Below are positions 9,091-17,566 of a DNA stretch of 64,000 nt, piece by piece. The stretch comes from Psychrobacter nivimaris. Its GTDB lineage: Bacteria > Pseudomonadota > Gammaproteobacteria > Pseudomonadales > Moraxellaceae. The DNA lies in NCBI RefSeq assembly GCF_009812035.1, contig NZ_VZIZ01000004.1, positions 1 through 64,000 of the forward strand. Direction: 5' to 3'. Both the position numbers and the translations under genes were made by a program. The notes under the pieces were generated by a model. It did no database searches and was not told the origin of the DNA. It saw only the letters and a program-made list of their open reading frames with translations. Each line of letters begins with the position of its first letter. Within the stretch, counting starts at the first letter, position 1.

Positions 9091-10101
9091 ATGACCACGT
9101 CCGCTCAAGATACCAATACTAAGCCAAATCATGAGTCTTCTTATGATACAAATGCATTGCCGCATCAGCTGTTTGAGGGTACGACATGGCACAGTCGGCT
9201 GCTACCTAGTTTGAATAAATTCGTTTACCCTTATCGCTACTGGGGCGTCAATATTAGCGCATTGGCGACAGGGCAAGAACTTCCTGAAATTAGCACGGCG
9301 TCATTTGACGAGAGTAAGTTTTTAGAAAAATTACCATTACGTAAAGTATTACCGAAAAAGCTACTAGCGAAAGGTCTGCCTCTATTTTCAGCAAAGAAAA
9401 AGGCGCTACAACGATTCTGTCCGGATGACTACCTACAGCATACTGACCTACAGAGTGCTAATAGCCTAAGTAACTATGAAAAACATGATAGTAACGGACA
9501 ATCTATTCAAGCACTAGAAAAACGTCTAAGCCGAGCATTCGAGAGATATGCTGGAAGCGCACCTGAAGGCGATATGTTGGGATTACTTGTTTGCCGCAAT
9601 GCGGGCATGTACTTTAGCCCAGTCAATTTTTACTTAGGATTTGATGCGCAGCAGACGCCAACTCATCTATTAGCTGAAGTGTCTAATACGCCATGGGACA
9701 AGCGTTATTACTACGGGTTTCTGTTAGAAGGAGAAGATACTGAGTTCTGTCATGACAAGGATTTTCACGTATCACCTTTTAACCCTATCGATCAGCTGTA
9801 TCGCTGGCAGGTTACGGTAAAACGTACAAAGACAGACGAGCAATCTAATACTGGATTACAAGTGCGTATCGCTATCAATATCAGTGATGAGCGCGGTGAA
9901 GTGCTAAAAACTGGTATAAAGATATCAGGGGTGCCAATGACAGAAGATGCCGTTCGTCATAGCTTGCGAAAAAACCCTCTGATGAATATAACATCATTAA
10001 CACGTATTTATTGGCACGCGTTTAAGCTCTATGCGATTAAAAAAGTGCCGTATATCAACTACGATGAAAAATTGGCCGACAGTCAACAGAAAAGCAGCTA
10101 G
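9091..10101 (+). CDS. DUF1365 family protein
   Basis: From the ATG at 9091 (after AAGAGA) the product is about 336 residues. In-frame ATGs at 9019 and 9067 would lengthen it by up to 24 residues, but neither has a ribosome site. DUF1365 features are the N-terminal FVYPYRYWGVNIS segment, NAGMYFSPVNFYLGFD in the middle and KDFHVSPFNPIDQLYRWQV about 90 residues before the end. DUF1365 proteins are almost always encoded beside an amine-oxidase-like flavoprotein and a cyclopropane-fatty-acid synthase, as here, so a shared role in membrane-lipid modification is likely. The biochemical activity is unknown. Confidence 0.82.
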   Translation: MTTSAQDTNTKPNHESSYDTNALPHQLFEGTTWHSRLLPSLNKFVYPYRYWGVNISALATGQELPEISTASFDESKFLEKLPLRKVLPKKLLAKGLPLFSAKKKALQRFCPDDYLQHTDLQSANSLSNYEKHDSNGQSIQALEKRLSRAFERYAGSAPEGDMLGLLVCRNAGMYFSPVNFYLGFDAQQTPTHLLAEVSNTPWDKRYYYGFLLEGEDTEFCHDKDFHVSPFNPIDQLYRWQVTVKRTKTDEQSNTGLQVRIAINISDERGEVLKTGIKISGVPMTEDAVRHSLRKNPLMNITSLTRIYWHAFKLYAIKKVPYINYDEKLADSQQKSS

Positions 10102-10230
10102 CAGTATCGAACGCAAAAGATGTCTTATATTTACAGCAATCTTAAATATCAACAATCTAAAAATCTCGTTAATGTACTACTAAAAATCAACTATTGAACA
10201 ATAAAGCATTTAAACAAGGATAAATACACG

Positions 10231-11685
10231 ATGCCAGCACGACCGACCGATCGAGCACCAGTCACAAAACTAGAAAAATTAACTGCTCGTGTGAGCAAAG
10301 TGGTTAATGAAAGTGCTGTACTACAGCCAGTCAGCAATAGTGTGAATCACTTAGCTAGAAAGCTTATATTTCGTGCGTTACAGCACATTCAGTTTGGTAG
10401 CCTCACGCTGATTGAAACATTTGGCGAGCAGGAACCTAAGACAAGTAGTTTTGGTAAAGTAGCTACTAACGACGCTAGTAGTTCAGCGGTTGGTCGCCAT
10501 TCACTACATGTGACATTACAGATTCATGATAGCGCTGTCTATCGTCAGCTATTACTTGGTGGCTCTATCGCGCTAGCAGACAGCTATATCGATGGTGAAT
10601 GGGATACGGATGATCTAACAGGTTTGATTCGTTTGGCAGCTCGTAACTTAGCCGTACTCAATAAACTAGAAAATCGTTTTGCTGGTATTAGTAAAGCATT
10701 TGAAAAAGCGAAGCATCAACTACGTAGCAATGACAAATCTGGATCCAAATCCAATATCCTAGCGCATTATGATTTGGGTAATGACATGTATGAGCGGTTT
10801 TTGGACGATACGATGATGTACTCATCAGCAGTCTATCCTACGCCTGACGTGACGCTCAGCGATGCTCAGCAGCACAAACTGTCGCTTATATGCCAACGTT
10901 TACAGCTCAGCGCTGATGATAGTGTGATCGAAATCGGTACAGGGTGGGGCGGTTTTGCTATTTTTGCGGCCAAGCATTACGGCTGCCATGTGACCACCAC
11001 GACTATCTCTGATGCCCAGTATGATGAAGCGAAGCGACGAGTCGAAGCGGCAGGATTGTCTGATAAGATCACGCTTCTTAAGCAAGATTACCGCGAGTTG
11101 ACGGGGCAATACGACAAGCTGGTCAGTATCGAGATGATTGAAGCGGTGGGTCATGAGTACTTACCGACTTTCTTTGCTAAGTGTAATAGCTTGCTCAAGC
11201 CGACAGGTCTTATGGTATTACAGGCTATCACCTTTAACGATCAGAATTATCAAGACTATATCGATTCAGTCGATTTTATCCAAACGCATATTTTTCCAGG
11301 GGGCTGTCTGCTCTCAAACCAAGAGCTGACGACCCAATTCACTGAGCAGACCGATATGGTCGTCAAGCAATTGCATGATTATGGCTTTGATTATGCTTAC
11401 ACACTGCGTGACTGGCGTGCTGCGTTTATGGCGCAGCGTACAGAGATTCAAGCGCTTGGCTATGACGATGCCTTTATCCGCCTATGGGAGTTTTACTTTT
11501 GCTATTGCGAAGGTGGGTTTTTGGAGCGCACGATCGGTGTGGTCCAAGTCACTGCGGTCAAGCCTAACAATATCGACACGCTGCATTTTTCCGATTTGCC
11601 AAGTGCGGTCTTGAAGAACGAAACGGTTTCGAACGATGAGACGGCCTTTAATGACGCAGATATGGCAGACACTGCGTCAGTATAA
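10231..11685 (+). CDS. cfa: cyclopropane-fatty-acyl-phospholipid synthase family methyltransferase
   Basis: A 484-residue SAM-dependent methyltransferase that would add a methylene or methyl group to unsaturated acyl chains in membrane phospholipids. The SAM loop VIEIGTGWGGFAIFA starts at about residue 232. Family signatures YDLGNDMYERFLDDTMMYSSAVY, EMIEAVGHEYLPTFF and FIQTHIFPGG follow in order, and the late motif FYFCYCEGGFLER matches the C-terminus of the family. It is about 100 residues longer than E. coli Cfa because of N- and C-terminal extensions. It closes the SDR-FAD-DUF1365-cfa series. True cyclopropanation versus another methyl transfer cannot be told apart here. Confidence 0.88.
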   Translation: MPARPTDRAPVTKLEKLTARVSKVVNESAVLQPVSNSVNHLARKLIFRALQHIQFGSLTLIETFGEQEPKTSSFGKVATNDASSSAVGRHSLHVTLQIHDSAVYRQLLLGGSIALADSYIDGEWDTDDLTGLIRLAARNLAVLNKLENRFAGISKAFEKAKHQLRSNDKSGSKSNILAHYDLGNDMYERFLDDTMMYSSAVYPTPDVTLSDAQQHKLSLICQRLQLSADDSVIEIGTGWGGFAIFAAKHYGCHVTTTTISDAQYDEAKRRVEAAGLSDKITLLKQDYRELTGQYDKLVSIEMIEAVGHEYLPTFFAKCNSLLKPTGLMVLQAITFNDQNYQDYIDSVDFIQTHIFPGGCLLSNQELTTQFTEQTDMVVKQLHDYGFDYAYTLRDWRAAFMAQRTEIQALGYDDAFIRLWEFYFCYCEGGFLERTIGVVQVTAVKPNNIDTLHFSDLPSAVLKNETVSNDETAFNDADMADTASV

Positions 11686-11724
11686 GTCTGATGATATAGA
11701 TATGGTTTGTTCATAACATTCATA

Positions 11725-11756
11725 GGGTCTCAAACTCTATAGACAGTTTGAGACCC
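11725..11756. terminator. hairpin between convergent cfa and MFS genes
   Basis: GGGTCTCAAACT (11725-11736) pairs with AGTTTGAGACCC (11745-11756) across an 8-nt loop, a 12-bp perfect stem lying between two converging genes. It lacks a clear T run, so it may act as a weak terminator or as a transcript-end stabiliser. Confidence 0.5.
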
Positions 11757-11801
11757 ATATGTTGAGAGGTTATACATTGAAAGCTTCTATATCGAAAGGT
11801 T

Positions 11802-12974
11802 CTACGATGCTTGCAGGGCACGCTTATCACGCAGGCCTGAATAGCGTGTTACCGCTAGTGCCATTAAAGATATGACAGCACCGATCCAAGCCGTGTCTTG
11901 TAATGACATATTTTCAACCACGCTACCACCAATGATTGAGCCCAGTGCAATACCGATATTAAATGCAGCAATATTCAATCCAGAAGCAACATCGACGGCA
12001 TTTGGTGTATATTTTTCAGCTTGCTTGACCACGTAGATTTGCAGACCTGGTACATTGCCAAAGGCAAAAGCACCCCATACCAAAATAGTCAGCACAGCAG
12101 CAATCTTGGATTGCATAGTAAAGGTAAATAGTAAAAGAATGACACTTAAGGCGCTAAATATAATGCTAAGCGCACTAATAGGGTCACGTTTATCTGCAAG
12201 TTTTCCGCCCCAGATATTACCAATAGCAACGGACACGCCATATACGAGCATGATAAGACCAATGGCTGATGGTGCAAATTTGGTCTGCTGCTCTAAGATA
12301 GGCGCTAGGTAGGTAAATGCCGTAAACGTACCGCCATAACCAAGAATAGTCATTAGATAAACCAGTAGTAATTGTGGTTTTACAATGACTTGTAATTGCT
12401 CTTTGAAGGTTGCAGGGATAGATTTTTTTAGGTTTTTTGGTACTAATATCGCGCTACCAATTAAAGCGATTAAGCCCAGTGCTGAGACGACCAAAAACGT
12501 AGCGCGCCAACCGAAATGCTGTCCAATCCATGTACCAAGGGGGACGCCAGTGACGAGCGCCACAGTGAGTCCGGTAAACATAATGGCAATTGCACTGGCT
12601 TCTTTTTCTTTACTGACAAGGCTAGTAGCAATCATGGAACCAATAGAGAAAAACACACCATGTGCCAGACCAGTCAAGATACGGGCAAGTATTAAGGTTT
12701 CATAACTGGGTGCTTGCCAAGCCAGCAAGTTGCCGATGACAAACAGACCCATTAGGCTCATCAGTACGATTTTGCGGTTCCAGCGGCCAGTGAGTGCGGT
12801 CAGTATAGGGGCACCGATGGCAACACCGACAGCATATAGGCTGACGAGTAACCCTGCGGAAGGCAAGCTCACGCCTAGATCTGCGGCAATAGTTGGTACC
12901 AGACCAACGATGACAAATTCGGTTGTCCCAATTGCAAATGCGCTTAGAGTAAGCGCCCATAAAGCGAGTGGCAT
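11802..12974 (-). CDS. MFS transporter, AraJ/YdhP-like drug-proton antiporter type
   Basis: A 390-residue protein with about 12 membrane spans. The N-terminus (LSAFAIGTTEFVIVGLVPTIAADL) is the mark of the AraJ/YdhP/PbuE branch of the major facilitator superfamily. The loop 2-3 motif GAPILTALTGRWNRK and the motif C-like TGVPLGTWIGQHFGWR are present. The branch exports sugars, nucleosides or drugs; the substrate here is unknown. It is divergent from a LysR regulator with only 105 bp between them, so that regulator probably controls it. Confidence 0.85.
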   Translation of the reverse strand: MPLALWALTLSAFAIGTTEFVIVGLVPTIAADLGVSLPSAGLLVSLYAVGVAIGAPILTALTGRWNRKIVLMSLMGLFVIGNLLAWQAPSYETLILARILTGLAHGVFFSIGSMIATSLVSKEKEASAIAIMFTGLTVALVTGVPLGTWIGQHFGWRATFLVVSALGLIALIGSAILVPKNLKKSIPATFKEQLQVIVKPQLLLVYLMTILGYGGTFTAFTYLAPILEQQTKFAPSAIGLIMLVYGVSVAIGNIWGGKLADKRDPISALSIIFSALSVILLLFTFTMQSKIAAVLTILVWGAFAFGNVPGLQIYVVKQAEKYTPNAVDVASGLNIAAFNIGIALGSIIGGSVVENMSLQDTAWIGAVISLMALAVTRYSGLRDKRALQAS

Positions 12975-13079
12975 AACGACATCCTAATAATTAAATGATG
13001 CGCGTAGTTTGACGGATTTATAGTTTGCAAAAAACAGCACAAATGACAAAATACCTTTGTCGATTTTGTAAAGGTAATC

Positions 13080-13985
13080 ATGATGATGGGACATGCTAAA
13101 ACAGAAGATATAGAGATATTTTTGACGGTAGTAGACACGGGCAGCTTTACTGGCGCTGCCAACTTACTGAATCAGCAGGTTGCCAAAGTATCTCGTGCGG
13201 TGTCCAGACTCGAAGACACGCTGCAATGCACGCTGCTAAATAGAACGACACGGCGCTTGGAGCTGACGGAGGAAGGGCATGTCTTTATAAGATATGCGCG
13301 TGAGAGTTTAAATACGTTATATACCGGTGAAGAAGCGATTAAGCTGTTAAAACAAGCGCCGAGTGGGCATCTACGAATTGACGCCGCGAGCCCGTTTGTC
13401 TTTCATCAATTGACGCCTTTGGTTGGTGATTTTGTGGCGCAATATCCACACATTACTCTCGACCTTACCTCGCATGACAATATTATCGATTTGCTTGAGC
13501 ACAAAACGGATCTGGCTATCAGAATTGGCGACTTAAAAGACTCAAATTTGCATGCACGTCTATTAGGTAAAAGTAAGCTGCGGCTAGTATCCAGTCCTGA
13601 ATATTTACATCAGTATAATGAAGTGACTCATATTGAGGATTTGAATATTGATAATTTGAGCACCCATAAATTAATTGGCTTTAACGATGCGTCAAAACTA
13701 AATAGCTGGCCACTAAAAACACCAGTTAAACTGAATTTCCACATGATAGCCAGTAGCGGCGAGACTCTACGTCAGCTATGTTTAAATCATCAAGGTATTG
13801 CTTTATTGTCACATTTTATGATTGGTGAGGATTTGGAGTCTGGACGACTGGTTGAGGTGTTGCCTGAGGCGATAGCCAGACCAAATAACCGTGAAGCCAT
13901 ACAGGCGGTATATTATAAAAACAGTGCCGTATCTTCGCGTATTCTGGCATTTTTAGACTTTATCCAACCAAGACTAACACTATAA
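13080..13985 (+). CDS. LysR-family transcriptional regulator
   Basis: A 301-residue regulator with an N-terminal winged helix-turn-helix (about residues 6-64: FLTVVDTGSFTGAANLLNQQ, VSRLEDTLQCTLLNRTTRRLELTEEG) and a substrate-binding-like effector domain beginning near residue 90. The match is to the YafC/DmlR-type LTTRs common in Moraxellaceae. Three ATGs in a row (13080, 13083, 13086) leave the exact start open; AAAGGT upstream is the ribosome site. Its likely target is the divergent MFS transporter gene, with the operator in the intervening 105 bp. Confidence 0.87.
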   Translation: MMMGHAKTEDIEIFLTVVDTGSFTGAANLLNQQVAKVSRAVSRLEDTLQCTLLNRTTRRLELTEEGHVFIRYARESLNTLYTGEEAIKLLKQAPSGHLRIDAASPFVFHQLTPLVGDFVAQYPHITLDLTSHDNIIDLLEHKTDLAIRIGDLKDSNLHARLLGKSKLRLVSSPEYLHQYNEVTHIEDLNIDNLSTHKLIGFNDASKLNSWPLKTPVKLNFHMIASSGETLRQLCLNHQGIALLSHFMIGEDLESGRLVEVLPEAIARPNNREAIQAVYYKNSAVSSRILAFLDFIQPRLTL

Positions 13986-14024
13986 ATTTTATCCGTTTTT
14001 ATTCATTTTATAAGAGGTAATATC

Positions 14025-14435
14025 ATGGGTTACGTTTTTATTTATCTCACTGCTGTGGTTATCTTTTTGGGTGTCGATGCTGTATGGCTGACTACCATGA
14101 AAGGCGCCTTTTATGAGTCGCGTATTGGGCATCTATTGGCTGATGAGCCAAACATGATGGCCGCTGGCGTATTTTATATGTTTTATATATTGGCACTTTG
14201 TATTTTGGTTCTATATCCACAAATCAAAGCAGGCGCATCCGTTGGTCATATCTTCTTACTCGGCGGGCTGATTGGCTTGATGGCTTATGGCACATACGAC
14301 TTTACCAATTTAGCACTGTATAAGGGCTTTACGCTAGATACAGCGTTGGTAGATTTTGTTTGGGGTGGTATTTTGACCGGTTCGGTTAGCGCCATAGTAG
14401 CGTGGCTTGCGTATCGCTTTCACTGGTTAAGCTAA
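14025..14435 (+). CDS. DUF2177 family membrane protein
   Basis: A 136-residue protein with four predicted membrane helices. The N-terminal DAVWLTTMKGAFYESRIGHLLA segment and the GTYDFTNLALYKGF segment are hallmarks of DUF2177. No function is established. It lies 39 bp after the LysR gene on the same strand. DUF2177 genes also turn up with DUF1365/cfa clusters elsewhere, so it may belong functionally with the module at 6.4-11.7 kb. The ribosome site is TAAGAGGTAATATC before the ATG. Confidence 0.8.
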   Translation: MGYVFIYLTAVVIFLGVDAVWLTTMKGAFYESRIGHLLADEPNMMAAGVFYMFYILALCILVLYPQIKAGASVGHIFLLGGLIGLMAYGTYDFTNLALYKGFTLDTALVDFVWGGILTGSVSAIVAWLAYRFHWLS

Positions 14436-14586
14436 TGCTTACATCTTGGCCTATATAACGCTGTTTAAATAGCACCAATTTACATAATTTAGACTGTCTA
14501 ATGACAGAGGTCTGTTTGTGCTATACGGCGACCTGCTGTATAAATGGTAGGCATAATAAATAAGTGTCAAACCATTAAGGAATATT

Positions 14587-15147
14587 ATGCCGCAATACAA
14601 TACCAGCTCCACTGCCAAAAAAGCCCCATTAAACCATGAGCTATATATGTCAGTACTGATGACGCCTGATATGGCGAATTTCATTGGCAACGTGCATGGT
14701 GGGGATTTGCTCAAGATGCTTGATCAGGTCGCTTATGCTTGTGCCAGTCGCTATAGTGGTAATTATGTGGTGACACTGTCTGTCGATCAAGTGATGTTCC
14801 GTGAGCCGATATATGTGGGCGAGTTGGTTACTTTTGCAGCCAGTGTCAATTATGTTGGTAATACCTCGATGGAAGTAGGTATCCGCGTCGAAGCAGAAGA
14901 TGTGCGCGGTCGTACCGTCCGTCATACAAACAGCTGTTACTTTACGATGGTGGCTATCGATGACAATGGTAAACCGACATCCGCACCGCCACTCGATATC
15001 AAAAACAAGATGCAGCAATGTCGAGCGGATGCGGCTAAAGAACGAAAGAAACTGCGTATGGAAAGCTCCCATCGTCCTAGTTGCGACTTTGAAGAAATTA
15101 ATAAACAGTTTAGCGAACACGAAGAAAATGCCGAGGTGGAAAAGTAG
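14587..15147 (+). CDS. acyl-CoA thioesterase, hotdog fold (YciA-like)
   Basis: A 186-residue hotdog-fold enzyme that should hydrolyse acyl-CoA thioesters in the cytosol. The catalytic segment MANFIGNVHGGDLLKMLDQVAY (about residues 23-44) carries the expected Asn/Asp and HGG pattern, and SVDQVMFREPIYVGELVTF follows as in YciA/BACH thioesterases. The last 40 residues are a charged helical tail rich in Lys and Glu, longer than in E. coli YciA. The gene stands alone, with the ribosome site AAGGAATATT. Confidence 0.87.
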   Translation: MPQYNTSSTAKKAPLNHELYMSVLMTPDMANFIGNVHGGDLLKMLDQVAYACASRYSGNYVVTLSVDQVMFREPIYVGELVTFAASVNYVGNTSMEVGIRVEAEDVRGRTVRHTNSCYFTMVAIDDNGKPTSAPPLDIKNKMQQCRADAAKERKKLRMESSHRPSCDFEEINKQFSEHEENAEVEK

Positions 15148-15150
15148 CCC

Positions 15151-15210
15151 AAGTTATTCAAAGCTATCTAAAGTTATTCAAAGCTATCTAAAATTGTATA
15201 AAGTTATCCA
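15151..15210 (+). repeat. 20-bp tandem repeat after the thioesterase gene
   Basis: The 20-mer AAGTTATTCAAAGCTATCTA occurs twice without change (15151-15170 and 15171-15190), followed by a degenerate third unit to 15210. It begins three bases after the thioesterase stop codon. It appears to be a simple slippage duplication, possibly variable between strains. Confidence 0.75.
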
Positions 15211-15354
15211 GTTTTATTGAATTAATAATTCATACAACGACTCACTAAAAAGACACTGATATTGTAGAGCGCTTATTTTAAGCTGATATATATTTCAAGC
15301 CATTCATCTACGGCGAAAAATTCTATATAAATACGTTATTTCAGTGAGTCTAGC

Positions 15355-16443
15355 ATGAGTCTAAAGCCATCTATTGCTAATCCCCAGCGCCATTTACCAG
15401 CCTCTCCTAAAGCGCAAGCACCTCGCGCGCGTGGGGCAGGCAATCCTAAAATTTTAAATGACCCTGAATTAAAACATACCCTTAATCAAAGCCCTGAAAC
15501 CAATGATGAGCATTCAGGCTCACTTATCACTGTGTTAATTGCGGTCGGAGCCAATCTGGTTATTGCAATTGCAAAAACCGTTGCCGCTTTTATGACAGGC
15601 TCAGCCTCTATGATTGCAGAAGCAGCTCACTCATGGGCGGATGCTGGCAATGGTACATTGCTTATCGTCGCAGAAAAAAAGTCCATCAAACCTGCTGATA
15701 AAAGCCATCCGTTAGGCTATGGCAAAGAGTCTTATGTTTGGTCGATGATTGCTGCCTTCGGGGTATTTACGGCAGGCTCGATTGTCTCTATCTATACTGG
15801 TATTAAGGAATGGAACGCTACTGAATCTGAGACTAATTATACGATTGGCTTTATCGTATTGGCAGTGGCGTTTGTGCTCGAAGGGATCTCATTGGTTCAG
15901 GCATACAGACAAAGCAAAAAGCATGGTGAAGCGCTCGATATCAGTGCACTTGGCTATGTTGTAGATACGTCTAACCCAACGTTGCGCGGTGTATTCTTTG
16001 AAGATTTAGCAGCGGTCATCGGTTTGGTGATTGCCGCTGCTGCTATGGGTATGCATGCTTATACGGGCGAACCGTATTGGGATGCGTTAGGGTCTATCAT
16101 CGTCGGTCTACTACTGGGCGTCGTCGCCATATTCTTGATTAGTCGTAACCGAGATTTCTTGGTCGGGCATAGAGTCACTGACCGTATGCATGAATACGTT
16201 TTAAGCGAGCTGCTGAATCATCCAGATATCGATAGTGTGTCCTATCTGCACCTAGAGTGGGTCGGCCCGAAAAAGATATTTATGGTGGCAGCAGTAGATA
16301 TCGCCGGCAATCAAAAAGAAGAGCATATCGCTCAGAAGTTTGAAGAGATTGAAAATCTATTTAGAGGTAATCCGGTATTTCAAGAGGCTATCTTGACGCT
16401 GTCAGAACCTAACGCTGAGCTGCTAAGTTTAGAGAGTATTTGA
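15355..16443 (+). CDS. cation diffusion facilitator (CDF) family transporter
   Basis: A 362-residue protein with a disordered 55-residue N-terminal tail, six membrane spans and a C-terminal cytoplasmic domain (from about residue 265). Metal-site segments are MIAEAAHSWADAGN in helix 2 (H and D) and GVFFEDLAAVIGL in helix 5 (E and D). It should export a divalent cation such as Zn2+ or Mn2+ in exchange for protons. The unusual FFED in helix 5 marks a subfamily different from E. coli ZitB or FieF, so the metal is uncertain. It has its own terminator at 16533. Confidence 0.85.
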   Translation: MSLKPSIANPQRHLPASPKAQAPRARGAGNPKILNDPELKHTLNQSPETNDEHSGSLITVLIAVGANLVIAIAKTVAAFMTGSASMIAEAAHSWADAGNGTLLIVAEKKSIKPADKSHPLGYGKESYVWSMIAAFGVFTAGSIVSIYTGIKEWNATESETNYTIGFIVLAVAFVLEGISLVQAYRQSKKHGEALDISALGYVVDTSNPTLRGVFFEDLAAVIGLVIAAAAMGMHAYTGEPYWDALGSIIVGLLLGVVAIFLISRNRDFLVGHRVTDRMHEYVLSELLNHPDIDSVSYLHLEWVGPKKIFMVAAVDIAGNQKEEHIAQKFEEIENLFRGNPVFQEAILTLSEPNAELLSLESI

Positions 16444-16532
16444 TATAAGGGCTCAATAGATTAAATATGTGGTAGAGAAATCCTATTGAATACTTTTAAG
16501 TACACTTTCTAAATTCAAAAATCAAAACACAA

Positions 16533-16558
16533 AAAAGCCGTCATGAGTGACGGCTTTT
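16533..16558. terminator. bidirectional terminator between CDF and dps genes
   Basis: AAAAGCCGTCA pairs with TGACGGCTTTT around a TGAG loop, with A and T runs outside, between two converging genes. Confidence 0.85.
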
Positions 16559-16600
16559 CTTATAACTCTAGTACTTAGTAATTTTTTAACTTAAACGGTA

Positions 16601-17083
16601 CTATTTCTTTGGTGCGTTTGCACCGATGAACCATGCATCTTTATCAACAATACGGCTAGCTTCTGTAAACAAGTCAGCGGTGTCTTCATCACCTGCATCA
16701 CCAGCGGTAGCAATCGCTTCACGCAATGTCTCTGCGACTTTCTTGTAGCGGCTAGTTAACTCACGTACATGCTGATCTACTTCAGTGATGTCGGTTGGGT
16801 AGTCATCTAGGATAGACTCTTTGACTACGCGACTTGCCAAACCATTCGGTTGACCACCTAGGATTACAATACGCTCTGCGATAGTATCTGATACTTCGAG
16901 GATACGATCTGATGTCTCATCTAGTAATTGATGCACACCGATAAAGCCAGTGCCTTGTAGATTCCAATGGCACTGTTTGCCATCTAATGTCAAATCGATA
17001 ACGTTTGCTAGGTTAGCGTTTAATAAATCAATCATTTTTTTCGCAGTTTCGTCTGAAATACCACTTGCGTAACGTTCTCTCAT
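16601..17083 (-). CDS. dps: Dps ferritin-like DNA-protection protein
   Basis: A 160-residue Dps monomer, which would assemble into a dodecamer that oxidises and stores iron and shields DNA from peroxide. The ferroxidase signature starts near residue 40: HWNLQGTGFIGVHQLLDE followed by SDTIAERIVILGG supplies the His, Asp and Glu ligands shared between subunits. The N-terminal tail is short and not especially lysine-rich. The ATG is preceded on the minus strand by AATGACGGAGT, a good ribosome site. It is monocistronic with a long upstream gap, as expected for a stress-controlled gene. Confidence 0.93.
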   Translation of the reverse strand: MRERYASGISDETAKKMIDLLNANLANVIDLTLDGKQCHWNLQGTGFIGVHQLLDETSDRILEVSDTIAERIVILGGQPNGLASRVVKESILDDYPTDITEVDQHVRELTSRYKKVAETLREAIATAGDAGDEDTADLFTEASRIVDKDAWFIGANAPKK

Positions 17084-17566
17084 ATTTTACTCCGTCATTT
17101 ATTTAAAATTATTATATTGAATGAAAGTTCAATGTATTTTTATTGGTCTTCTATTCGATGACAATTAAGTTAAAGCTAACAATATGAATTGCTATAAATC
17201 TTTCAATTCATCAATACTGCTCACTAGTACTGAAAAGTCATCAACTTGTTAATTCAAGAATGATAATAGCAGCTTAACTCAGTGTTGGAACCCTTGAGTG
17301 TTAGGCTTTGTTGAGTGGTCGTGTAACGAGTTTGTTAACCGTGAAAAGCTTTGTAAATTTATCGAATACTGTGTGCGTTTTTTATAACGATGTAAGTTTT
17401 ATCCGCTAATATTAAGCTTTAATTTCTGATAAACCGTACATTTATACACTCATATTTTTGGGCAGCGAGACAGTGTTTTAATTATAGGATGAGACTCCTT
17501 ATTCTCCTTTAAAAACCGCTGCTCAGACCCCATATTGTTATAAACCTTAAGAAGAAGAAAGCCATT
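17084..17566. other. intergenic region between divergent dps and uvrB
   Basis: A stretch of 483 bp, A+T-rich near dps, that must hold both promoters. I found no open frame with a ribosome site, no RNA-like fold and no convincing LexA-type dyad in front of uvrB. The ribosome site for uvrB is AAGAAGAAAG. Confidence 0.45.

Noticed and set aside
11375-11614. Long secondary frames inside cfa and other genes.
   Set aside because: They lie inside well-supported genes in another frame, lack ribosome sites and look like translations of the other strand or frame.
17084-17566. LexA-type SOS box in front of uvrB.
   Set aside because: I found no CTGT-N8-ACAG dyad, and Moraxellaceae are known to lack a standard LexA.
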